Shown: in pieces, positions 7,372 through 12,219 of the stretch
Layout of the letters: each line of letters begins with the position of its first letter
Numbering within the stretch: position 1 is the first letter of the stretch
The notes under the pieces: model-generated
The model's input: only the letters and a program-made list of their open reading frames with translations
Told to the model about the DNA's origin: nothing
Database searches by the model: none
Translations under genes and position numbers: made by a program
NCBI GenBank assembly: GCA_007118195.1
Contig: SKSA01000354.1
Location: forward strand, 1 to 12,219
DNA: 12,219 nucleotides
DNA from: Anaerobacillus sp.
GTDB taxonomy: Bacteria > Bacillota > Bacilli > Bacillales > Anaerobacillaceae
Reading direction: 5' to 3'

Positions 7372-7572
7372 TTACTTATTTTTTCTTTTCATAAGCGAGT
7401 TTAATTCTTGACGAAATCTTTCTAAGCTTTTTTTACATTCATTTATTTTACTCCAATCTTCTGCAACCATTGCATCGTGTAGTGTTGCCAACTCATAATC
7501 AATTTCCAACCGCAGAACAGCGATTTTCTTTTCAAAATCAGTTTTTTTCACCGACTGAACAACTTGTTTCAT
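7372..7572 (-). CDS. YkzI-like small helical protein
   Basis: A 66-residue, strongly charged protein without cysteines or membrane segments. It should form two helices with coiled-coil potential, FEKKIAVLRLEIDYELATLH and a second around residues 41-62, ending in a basic KRKNK tail. Length, composition and place between ylaF/typA and yktB fit YkzI of B. subtilis, but I recognise it mainly by context, so I leave the symbol empty. The ATG at 7572 has AAAGGGGTG nine bases upstream, which supports a real gene. In many Bacillus genomes an inositol monophosphatase gene (suhB/yktC) lies next to it; that gene is absent here. Confidence 0.7.
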   Translation of the reverse strand: MKQVVQSVKKTDFEKKIAVLRLEIDYELATLHDAMVAEDWSKINECKKSLERFRQELNSLMKRKNK

Positions 7573-8077
7573 GGGAACCTACACCCCTTTATCATAGTAT
7601 TTATATAAATTACCTTTCGAAACAGTCATACAAATCTTCAGGAGAACATAGTTTACGGAATTTTCTGATTGGGTAACTATATTATATTATATGCTTATAC
7701 TTATCAGAATGTTTCTTGTTAAGGAGATGAGCATTACAACGATCATCACTGTTTACAAACAATCGTAGCATTTCATTACAACCCAAAAATATCCGTTCCG
7801 TAATAAGGGTTTTATTTATTTTTACCACCCTTACTACATTATTAAACTAGGGATAAACCCATTTTTTAATAGTCCAAGCTAATTTTTAGGATAAATAAAG
7901 CTTTTGTGATAAACTATTCACAGTAGTAATTCAAAATCCACAATTTTTTTGGCTGAGCTTCTAAGCAAGGCGCCTAATTAATTTAAAATGTAAAATTCAC
8001 AATTTTTTTGCTGAGCTTCGAAGCAAAGCGCAAAAGAATTTTAAATTGTAAATTGATAACTGAAAGGATTTGATTTA
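7573..8077. other. 505-base gene-poor stretch between ykzI-like and yktB
   Basis: No credible gene is visible. It holds the ykzI-like ribosome binding site at the left edge, an inverted repeat TTCTGAT (7663-7669) / ATCAGAA (7703-7709) around an AT-rich core, an 11-base inverted repeat with one mismatch at 7800-7810 and 7827-7837 (GTAATAAGGGT / ACCCTTACTAC), and a degenerate tandem repeat from about 7930 to 8046. A conserved suhB gene is commonly found at this position in Bacillus, and I found no recognisable remnant of it by reading the frames. Confidence 0.6.
7930..8046. repeat. Two degenerate tandem copies of a ~58-base element
   Basis: Copy one spans about 7930-7987 and copy two about 7989-8046, offset by 58-59 bases. 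Both carry CACAATTTTTTT, then CTGAGCTTC-AAGCAA-GCGC, then an AATTTAAA-like tail; I estimate about 80 percent identity. Copy two contains the palindrome GCTTCGAAGC and is flanked by AAAATTC and GAATTTT, so the unit can fold into a long imperfect hairpin. This is the look of a small dispersed intergenic repeat. It ends about 30 bases before the yktB start and may contribute to its leader. Confidence 0.7.
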
Positions 8078-8704
8078 ATGTTTTCTGGCTTTACAGAAAG
8101 AGATTTTGAAACATTTTCAATAGAAGGTTTAGAGGATCGAATGACTGCGATTCAAGAAAGAATTCAACCTAAGTTTAAGGAAATAGGTGAAATCCTTTGT
8201 GATGACCTCGCCATCATTAGTGGTAATGAAATGTTCTTACATATCGCAAAACACGCTAGAAGAACCGTAAATCCACCAAAAGATACCTGGATGGCCATCT
8301 GCCATAATAAACGAGGCTATAAAAAGCATCCACACTTTCAAGTTGGACTTTTTGACGATCATGTGTTTATCTGGTTCGCCCTTATTTATGAAATTCCAAA
8401 CAAAAAACAAATTGCTGAAACATTTTTAACAAATATAGATTCTGTTTATGAAACAATCCCAAAAGACTTTGTCATTTCTCTCGATCATATGAAAAAAGAC
8501 GCTACACTAGTGAAAGATATAGATAAAACTGAATTAGAAAAGAAATTAGTTCGCTTTCGCGATGTGAAAAAAGTAGAATTTCTTGTCGGTCGACACATTT
8601 GTGCAACTGACCCAATATTAAAAGATGGTGACCAATTTATGAATATAGCAAAAAACACGATGGAAACTTTAATTCCACTATACAAAAAATCAAGCTCCGT
8701 TTAA
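8078..8704 (+). CDS. yktB: YktB, DUF1054/UPF0637 family protein
   Basis: A 208-residue soluble protein that matches the UPF0637 (DUF1054) family in length and in its opening FSGFTERDFETFSIEGLEDR, with the conserved central stretch ending in GLFDDHVFIWFALIYE. Its biochemical role is unknown. There is no signal peptide or membrane segment. The ATG at 8078 has GAAAGGA nine bases upstream. The last codons (Lys-Lys-Ser-Ser-Ser-Val-stop) form one arm of a terminator hairpin, and the stop codon overlaps the stop codon of yktA on the other strand by two bases, the two genes overlapping by four in all. The upstream region carries a repeat, so its promoter may be unusual; I could not assign one. Confidence 0.9.
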   Translation: MFSGFTERDFETFSIEGLEDRMTAIQERIQPKFKEIGEILCDDLAIISGNEMFLHIAKHARRTVNPPKDTWMAICHNKRGYKKHPHFQVGLFDDHVFIWFALIYEIPNKKQIAETFLTNIDSVYETIPKDFVISLDHMKKDATLVKDIDKTELEKKLVRFRDVKKVEFLVGRHICATDPILKDGDQFMNIAKNTMETLIPLYKKSSSV

Positions 8705-8724
8705 CGGCCGAGCTTGATTTTTTT
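8684..8724. terminator. Bidirectional terminator made of the overlapping 3' ends of yktB and yktA
   Basis: A perfect 14-bp stem, AAAAAATCAAGCTC (8684-8697) with GAGCTTGATTTTTT (8710-8723), around a 12-base loop that contains both stop codons. A6 and T7 flanks make it usable in both directions. The left arm is yktB coding sequence and the right arm is yktA coding sequence. Confidence 0.9.
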
Positions 8725-8982
8725 GTTTCCTGGTACATCTTTCTTCAAGGCTTCTTTTACAACATGGTAACAGCTGTAGTTCGATTCTTGATCAAACTGC
8801 TTAAATAATTGTTTTTCCTCGCTTTTGCTAGGAACAATGACTTTAAAATGTTTATACAATGTTAACATCTCGCTTTTTTCAATACCATTTTCGTAAGCTT
8901 TTTCTACCCCTTGAAAAAATTGAACGACATCGATCACTTCTTCTTTTGTCCAATCAAGAGAAATAGGGATATTTATATTCAT
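8701..8982 (-). CDS. yktA: YktA, UPF0223 family protein
   Basis: A 93-residue soluble protein matching the UPF0223 family: LDWTKEEVIDVVQFFQGVEKAYE near the N-terminus, then FKVIVPSKSEEKQLFKQFD, and SCYHVVKEA near the C-terminus. It should be all-helical. Its function is unknown. The ATG at 8982 has GAGGAG eight bases upstream. It follows the flavoenzyme gene by 44 bases with no hairpin between, so the two are probably cotranscribed. It ends tail to tail with yktB, sharing four bases and a coding-embedded terminator. Confidence 0.9.
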   Translation of the reverse strand: MNINIPISLDWTKEEVIDVVQFFQGVEKAYENGIEKSEMLTLYKHFKVIVPSKSEEKQLFKQFDQESNYSCYHVVKEALKKDVPGNKKIKLGR

Positions 8983-9026
8983 GATTAAAACTCCTCGTAG
9001 TCACTGATTGCTCGTGTTTAATTTAT

Positions 9027-9983
9027 TTACAAGTTTGTCAACTTATTTTGAACCTCGTTTGCCTGACCAATCATATCTTTAAAAAGTTCCTCAACTGTTG
9101 GAACATTGTTAATTAAACCAATCACTTGTCCAGCCCAACCGAAGCCTTCATCTTCTATTCCTTCATAAATATATTTTTTATTAGCTTCTCCACCAATATA
9201 ACTTTTTAATGCATCATAATCAGCGCCCTTTTCTTCGAGGGAAAGAATTTTATCTGTCCAACTATTTTTAAGAGCACGTGCAGGAGCTCCTAAATTACGT
9301 TTAATGACCACAGTATCGTTTTCTGACATTTGTACGATTTTCTGTTTGTACGATTCATGGGCATGGACACATTCTTTCGTAGCTACAAAACGAGTACCCA
9401 TTTCAATTCCTTCTGCTCCTAGCGCTAGCGCTGCCATTAAACCTCTTCCATCTCCAATCCCACCTGAAGCGATCACCGGAATTGAGACTGCATCAACTAC
9501 TTGAGGGATTAGTACGAGTGTACTCGTATCGTTACGGCCTAGATGCCCCCCACCTTCTTGACCTACAACCATAACTGCATCCGCACCCAACTCTTCTGCC
9601 TTTACTGCTTGTCGCTTAGCAGCAACAAGTACGATTTTTTTCACGTCTACACCTTCTAATTGATTGAAAATAGGCGCTGGATTACCACCAGTCATTGTTA
9701 CAACAGGCACCTTTTCATCAATAGCTACTCGAACCATATCTTCAAAAGGTCTTCCGTGTTGACCAATCGCAAAGTTTACTCCGTACGGCTTATCTGTTGT
9801 TTGTTTTACTTTTTGAATTTCCACCCTTAATTGTTCTGGAGATGAAAGTGACATCGCCGTTATTTGGCCTAACCCTCCTGCATTGGAAACAGCAGCAGCT
9901 AACTCCGAATAAGCTAAATAAGCAAGTCCACCTTGAATAATCGGATACTTAATTTTTAATAATTCACTTACTCTAGTTTTCAT
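9027..9983 (-). CDS. FMN-dependent nitronate monooxygenase / FabK-like enoyl-ACP reductase family protein
   Basis: A 318-residue TIM-barrel flavoprotein. FMN-binding signatures are QGGL (17-20) after the first strand, the GQEGGGHLG motif (141-149) with likely catalytic His147, and ASGGIGDGRG (172-181) followed by GAEGIEMGTRF. This set is shared by nitronate monooxygenases (2-nitropropane dioxygenase type) and by FabK enoyl-ACP reductases, and sequence reading alone does not separate them. The window gives no fatty acid synthesis neighbours, so I prefer the broad call. The ATG at 9983 is preceded by GGGGGAG five bases away. It probably heads a two-gene unit with yktA. I do not recall such a gene between yktA and speA in B. 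subtilis, so it may be a lineage-specific insertion. Confidence 0.85.
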   Translation of the reverse strand: MKTRVSELLKIKYPIIQGGLAYLAYSELAAAVSNAGGLGQITAMSLSSPEQLRVEIQKVKQTTDKPYGVNFAIGQHGRPFEDMVRVAIDEKVPVVTMTGGNPAPIFNQLEGVDVKKIVLVAAKRQAVKAEELGADAVMVVGQEGGGHLGRNDTSTLVLIPQVVDAVSIPVIASGGIGDGRGLMAALALGAEGIEMGTRFVATKECVHAHESYKQKIVQMSENDTVVIKRNLGAPARALKNSWTDKILSLEEKGADYDALKSYIGGEANKKYIYEGIEDEGFGWAGQVIGLINNVPTVEELFKDMIGQANEVQNKLTNL

Positions 9984-10065
9984 CTTTACTCCCCCATTCA
10001 GAAAATATAAAAGGTCTTTAGTAATTTTAAATGATTTTATTTAAATATTTTCGATACAATTGAAG

Positions 10066-10100
10066 AAAACTCCTTTTAAAAGAGTTTTATTATTTTTTTA
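10066..10100. terminator. Weak hairpin with T-rich tail upstream of speA
   Basis: AAAACTC (10066-10072) pairs with GAGTTTT (10082-10088), followed on the plus strand by ATTATTTTTTTA. It has the form of a weak terminator but no plus-strand gene lies upstream, and it sits before the inferred speA -10 box, so a role as attenuator is not supported. Confidence 0.35.
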
Positions 10101-10121
10101 CTATGAATTTTTTTTTGAATT

Positions 10122-10130
10122 TGATATACT
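10122..10130 (+). promoter_or_regulatory. Candidate extended -10 promoter of speA
   Basis: TGATATACT fits TGN followed by a -10 hexamer (TATACT), about 78 bases before the speA start. No convincing -35 box lies 16-18 bases upstream; that stretch is a T run. Confidence 0.45.
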
Positions 10131-10207
10131 CATTTTTGTTTTAAAGCAACCATCTTATTAGGAAAGCTCCAAATAAAAAAACAATATATTTATTTTTTAG
10201 AGGTGAA

Positions 10208-11695
10208 ATGACAATTATGTCCCAACAAAAAACCCCATTATTTACTGGGCTACTAGAACATGTCAAAAAAAATCCTGTTCAATTCCATATACCTGGTCAT
10301 AAAAAAGGAACAGGCATGGACCCAGAGTTTCGTAACTTTATTGGTGATAATGCGTTATCTATTGACTTAATAAATATCGGGCCTTTAGACGACCTACATC
10401 ATCCTCACGGCATGATCAAAGAAGCTCAGGAATTAGCCGCCAAAGCTTTTGGTGCCGATCACACTTTTTTCTCAGTACAAGGCACTAGTGGCGCGATCAT
10501 GACGATGATCATGAGTGTTTGTGGACCAGGCGATAAAATCATTGTTCCAAGAAACGTGCATAAATCAATTATGTCAGCAATTATTTTTTCAGGGGCAACC
10601 CCTATTTTCATTCATCCAATCATCGATCCGACTTTAGGAATTTCGCACGGTATTACCATTGAAGCCGTAGAAAAAGCGTTGCAGGCTCACCCTGATGCAA
10701 AAGGGGTACTTGTTATTAATCCAACCTACTTTGGTATATCAGCCAACTTAGAAAAGATCGTTAAGATCGCTCATAGTTATGCAGTTCCGGTACTTGTCGA
10801 TGAAGCACACGGTGTCCATATCCATTTCCACGATGACCTTCCTTTGTCTGCAATGCAAGCAGGAGCAGATATGGCCGCTACAAGCGTTCATAAACTTGGC
10901 GGATCAATGACACAAAGTTCCGTCTTAAACGTTAAAGGCAACTTAGTATCACCAAAACGAGTTCAATCAATTATTAGTATGTTAACAACTACATCTACAT
11001 CATATTTATTGTTAGCATCTCTGGATGTTGCAAGAAAGCAGTTAGCAACGAAAGGGTATGACTTAATTAGTAAGACGATCGCGCTCGCAAATGACACTAG
11101 GAATGAGATTAATCAAATTAAAGGGCTATACTGTATTGGTCCTGAAATATTGGGAACTATAGCTACGCACGATTACGACCCAACAAAGTTGATTATTTCT
11201 ATAAAGGATTTAGGAATCACTGGGTATGACGTCGAGGTTTGGTTACGGGAGAATTACAACATCGAAGTTGAGCTTTCCGATTTATATAACATTCTTTGTA
11301 TCATTTCAATTGGTGATACGAAGGAAACTACCCAAATACTAACTAGCGCCTTAAAGGAATTGTCAAAAAAGTACCTATCGGAAGCTAAATCACAAGTGGC
11401 AAAACCGATTCGAGTTCATGTTCCTGACATTCCAACGTTAGCACTCTCACCGCGTGATGCATTTTATTCTGAAACAGAGGTCATCCCGTTTAAAGAGTCT
11501 GTTGGACGTATTATTGCTGAATTTGTCATGGTGTATCCACCAGGCATCCCAATTTTTATTCCAGGAGAAATCATTACAGAAGAAAATATTGAGTATATTC
11601 AAGAAAACATTGATGTTGGCTTACCTGTTCAAGGACCGGAAGATGAGAATTTCAACACTATTCGGGTCATCAAAGAGCATAAACCATTCATTTAA
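10208..11695 (+). CDS. speA: Biosynthetic arginine decarboxylase SpeA (PLP fold-type I)
   Basis: Converts arginine to agmatine, the first step of polyamine (putrescine, spermidine) synthesis in Bacillus. The 495 residues belong to the Orn/Lys/Arg decarboxylase family in its short Bacillus form. Visible signatures are QFHIPGHKKG (25-34), SVQGTSGAIM (89-98), DEAHG (198-202) with PLP-binding Asp198, and SVHKLGG with the PLP lysine Lys229. A C-terminal domain follows, with YPPGIPIFIPGE near residue 443. Annotation pipelines often label such proteins lysine or ornithine decarboxylase; arginine is preferred because B. subtilis SpeA is very similar. The start is uncertain: ATG at 10208 is four bases after AGAGG, while ATG at 10217 (MSQQKT) matches the start of B. 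subtilis SpeA but is 13 bases away. speB and speE are not nearby. It converges on the SR1 gene. Confidence 0.93.
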   Translation: MTIMSQQKTPLFTGLLEHVKKNPVQFHIPGHKKGTGMDPEFRNFIGDNALSIDLINIGPLDDLHHPHGMIKEAQELAAKAFGADHTFFSVQGTSGAIMTMIMSVCGPGDKIIVPRNVHKSIMSAIIFSGATPIFIHPIIDPTLGISHGITIEAVEKALQAHPDAKGVLVINPTYFGISANLEKIVKIAHSYAVPVLVDEAHGVHIHFHDDLPLSAMQAGADMAATSVHKLGGSMTQSSVLNVKGNLVSPKRVQSIISMLTTTSTSYLLLASLDVARKQLATKGYDLISKTIALANDTRNEINQIKGLYCIGPEILGTIATHDYDPTKLIISIKDLGITGYDVEVWLRENYNIEVELSDLYNILCIISIGDTKETTQILTSALKELSKKYLSEAKSQVAKPIRVHVPDIPTLALSPRDAFYSETEVIPFKESVGRIIAEFVMVYPPGIPIFIPGEIITEENIEYIQENIDVGLPVQGPEDENFNTIRVIKEHKPFI

Positions 11696-11775
11696 TATGA
11701 CATACTAATTAAGTATTAAGATAAATAGTACGGCATAAACGATTTCTGATAATTTTATCATGAGAAAACAAAGAA

Positions 11776-11801
11776 AAAGGTAGACAGCTTCGTCTACCTT
11801 T
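11776..11801 (-). terminator. Rho-independent terminator of the SR1-like RNA
   Basis: A perfect 10-bp stem, AAAGGTAGAC with GTCTACCTTT, and a 6-base loop. On the minus strand it is followed by TTCTTTGTTTTC, forming a T-rich tail. Read the other way it is followed by a weaker T-rich stretch and may also stop speA transcripts. Confidence 0.87.
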
Positions 11802-11820
11802 ATTAGTATATCTTTTTTAT

Positions 11821-11940
11821 TTATTTTTTAGATTGTTCCTTTTTTGCAGTATTACAACAAGTTCCATATAAAGTTGATACTTTTTCTGCTTCAAAATGCT
11901 CGATGACTTTCCCACAAGATTGACAAATGATTACACCCAT
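11821..11940 (-). CDS. GapA-binding peptide SR1P
   Basis: A 39-residue peptide beginning MGVIICQSCGKVIEHFEAEK and ending in a lysine-rich tail. Family hallmarks seen are the MG-I-CQ-C opening with Cys6 and Cys9, a HFE-EK-S/T-LYG centre and a second cysteine pair at 28-29, which could make a small metal site. In B. subtilis SR1P binds glyceraldehyde-3-phosphate dehydrogenase GapA, stabilises gapA operon mRNA and promotes GapA contact with RNase J1. The length equals that of the B. subtilis peptide. The ATG at 11940 has a strong AAAGGAGTGG ribosome binding site with eight bases from GGAG to the start. It is the only gene on the SR1-like RNA and converges with speA, the expected neighbour. Confidence 0.9.
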   Translation of the reverse strand: MGVIICQSCGKVIEHFEAEKVSTLYGTCCNTAKKEQSKK

Positions 11941-11960
11941 TTATACCACTCCTTTTATTT

Positions 11961-11974
11961 TGAAAGCGTTTTTA
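11961..11974. promoter_or_regulatory. CcpA cre-like site in the SR1 leader
   Basis: TAAAAACGCTTTCA on the minus strand matches the cre consensus TGWAANCGNTNWCA at 13 of 14 positions. It lies downstream of the inferred transcription start and before the ribosome binding site, a position where CcpA normally acts as a roadblock or repressor. B. subtilis sr1 is reported to be repressed by CcpA as well as CcpN. Confidence 0.7.
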
Positions 11975-11988
11975 TACTCTGTAATTAC

Positions 11989-12017
11989 ATAATAATATGA
12001 CACAATCGTTATGTCAA
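11989..12017 (-). promoter_or_regulatory. Strong sigma-A promoter of the SR1-like RNA
   Basis: TTGACA (12012-12017) and TATTAT (11989-11994) are separated by exactly 17 bases. The -35 box is perfect and the -10 box differs from TATAAT at two positions. It is expected to be strong and therefore to need repression, in line with the operators that overlap and flank it. Confidence 0.85.
11994..12004 (-). promoter_or_regulatory. CcpN operator 1, in the SR1 promoter spacer
   Basis: TGTGTCATATT matches every position of the CcpN consensus TRTGHYATAYW as I recall it from B. subtilis. It runs from the middle of the spacer into the first base of the -10 box, ideal for repression. Confidence 0.75.
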
Positions 12018-12025
12018 TAGTTAAT

Positions 12026-12036
12026 TGTATGTCACA
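12026..12036 (-). promoter_or_regulatory. CcpN operator 2, upstream of the SR1 -35 box
   Basis: TGTGACATACA is a second full match to TRTGHYATAYW in the same orientation, 32 bases upstream of operator 1, or about three helical turns. Paired sites on one face of the helix would suit the cooperative binding described for CcpN. Confidence 0.75.
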
Positions 12037-12086
12037 TTGAGTTTTAATTTCATCCAACTGCTTTCGTAACCCTTTACCAAATAATT

Positions 12087-12219
12087 AAAGTAAAAATCGC
12101 GAACTCGTTTCAGCAAGCTGAAACATCGAGAAATCAGATGGAGTCTCGACTCCACCTGATTAAAAGTTCCCACCTACGCTACGCGTTGAGGTGGGGGTCT
12201 ATAACCCTTAAACCATTTA
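12087..12219 (+). mobile_element. IS200/IS605-type element end (omega-RNA-like hairpins), partial
   Basis: Three hairpins follow each other: GTTTCAGC-aa-GCTGAAAC (12107-12124), a 13-bp stem with one mismatch at 12132-12161, and CCCACCT ... AGGTGGG (12169-12195) with an inner ACGC/GCGT pairing and a small bulge. A final CCCACC/GGTGGGGG subterminal palindrome preceded by smaller hairpins is characteristic of the right end of IS200/IS605-type elements, where the tnpB-associated omega RNA ends. No tnpA or tnpB reading frame is present to the left, where the SR1 promoter begins within 100 bases. It may be a solo end, a transposase-less derivative, or, if my orientation is wrong, the edge of an element continuing beyond the window. 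Exact boundaries are unknown. Confidence 0.6.

Larger units (their letters stand above)
11768..11982 (-). ncRNA. SR1-like dual-function small RNA
   Basis: A minus-strand transcript of about 215 bases is defined by a sigma-A promoter (11989-12017) and a terminator hairpin (11776-11801). It contains the complete SR1P reading frame. In B. subtilis SR1 is a 205-nucleotide RNA beside speA that base-pairs with ahrC mRNA and also encodes the GapA-binding peptide. Size, location, encoded peptide and control sites all agree here. The 5' leader is about 41 bases and only about 20 bases lie between the peptide stop codon and the terminator stem, so less room remains for antisense pairing. The start base is inferred from promoter spacing. 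Confidence 0.85.

Noticed and set aside
7470..7676. Plus-strand 68-codon frame antisense to the ykzI-like gene
   Set aside because: It lacks a ribosome binding site, whereas the opposing frame has one and fits the expected neighbour.
7800..7837. 11-base inverted repeat considered as a terminator or riboswitch
   Set aside because: No T run follows on either strand, no adjacent gene depends on it, and I see no known riboswitch core.
10066..10130. Possible attenuator or riboswitch controlling speA
   Set aside because: The hairpin lies upstream of the most likely -10 box, and the remaining leader of about 70 bases shows no strong structure.
11454..11708. Plus-strand 84-codon frame overlapping the 3' end of speA
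   Set aside because: It is an out-of-frame shadow of speA coding sequence without its own ribosome binding site.
12107..12195. Successive hairpins considered as a CRISPR array
   Set aside because: The three hairpins differ in sequence, and there are no regularly spaced identical repeats.

Overview
The window looks like an ordinary low-GC chromosomal segment of a Bacillus-like member of the Bacillaceae. This rests on AT-rich DNA, Bacillus-type Shine-Dalgarno sequences (AGGAGG-like, several with TTG starts), and a gene set that I recognise from memory as the speA - yktA/yktB - ylaF to ylaN neighbourhood of Bacillus subtilis. I cannot name the species. Apart from an IS200/IS605-like end at the right edge and a small tandem repeat near 8 kb, no mobile, phage, defence or CRISPR locus is visible, and I found no convincing new multi-gene system.

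Layout from left to right. A 13-codon start of a minus-strand gene, probably ylaN, sits at the left edge (1-40). Minus-strand glutaminase glsA follows (153-1085), then a minus-strand PIN-PhoH protein, ylaK (1405-2733). Next come the plus-strand lipoprotein gene ylaJ (3044-3739) and the minus-strand flavin-fold gene ylaL (3776-4231), which converge on one shared hairpin terminator. Plus-strand ylaI, a small zinc-ribbon-like protein, converges with the minus-strand pair typA-ylaH, again over a shared terminator. Plus-strand ylaF (a small two-helix membrane protein) converges with minus-strand ykzI-like. After a 505-base gene-poor stretch with a degenerate tandem repeat (7573-8077), plus-strand yktB overlaps the end of minus-strand yktA by 4 bases. 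yktA follows a FabK/nitronate-monooxygenase-like flavoenzyme gene, probably in one transcript. Plus-strand speA (arginine decarboxylase) comes next.

The most informative locus is at 11768-12036. It is a minus-strand dual-function RNA, an SR1 homologue, encoding the 39-residue GapA-binding peptide SR1P. It has a TTGACA-17-TATTAT promoter, two exact matches to the CcpN operator consensus as I recall it, a 13/14 match to a CcpA cre site in the leader, and a rho-independent terminator. It appears to be wired for glycolysis/gluconeogenesis control as in B. subtilis.

The right 110 bases form three successive hairpins resembling the right end (omega-RNA region) of an IS200/IS605-type transposon, with no transposase gene inside the window.

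Functional threads: translation and ribosome assembly under stress (typA), RNA metabolism (ylaK), nitrogen and polyamine metabolism (glsA, speA), spore-associated lipoprotein (ylaJ), and carbon-flux regulation (SR1/SR1P). Convergent pairs repeatedly use bidirectional terminators, two of which are partly or wholly built from coding sequence.
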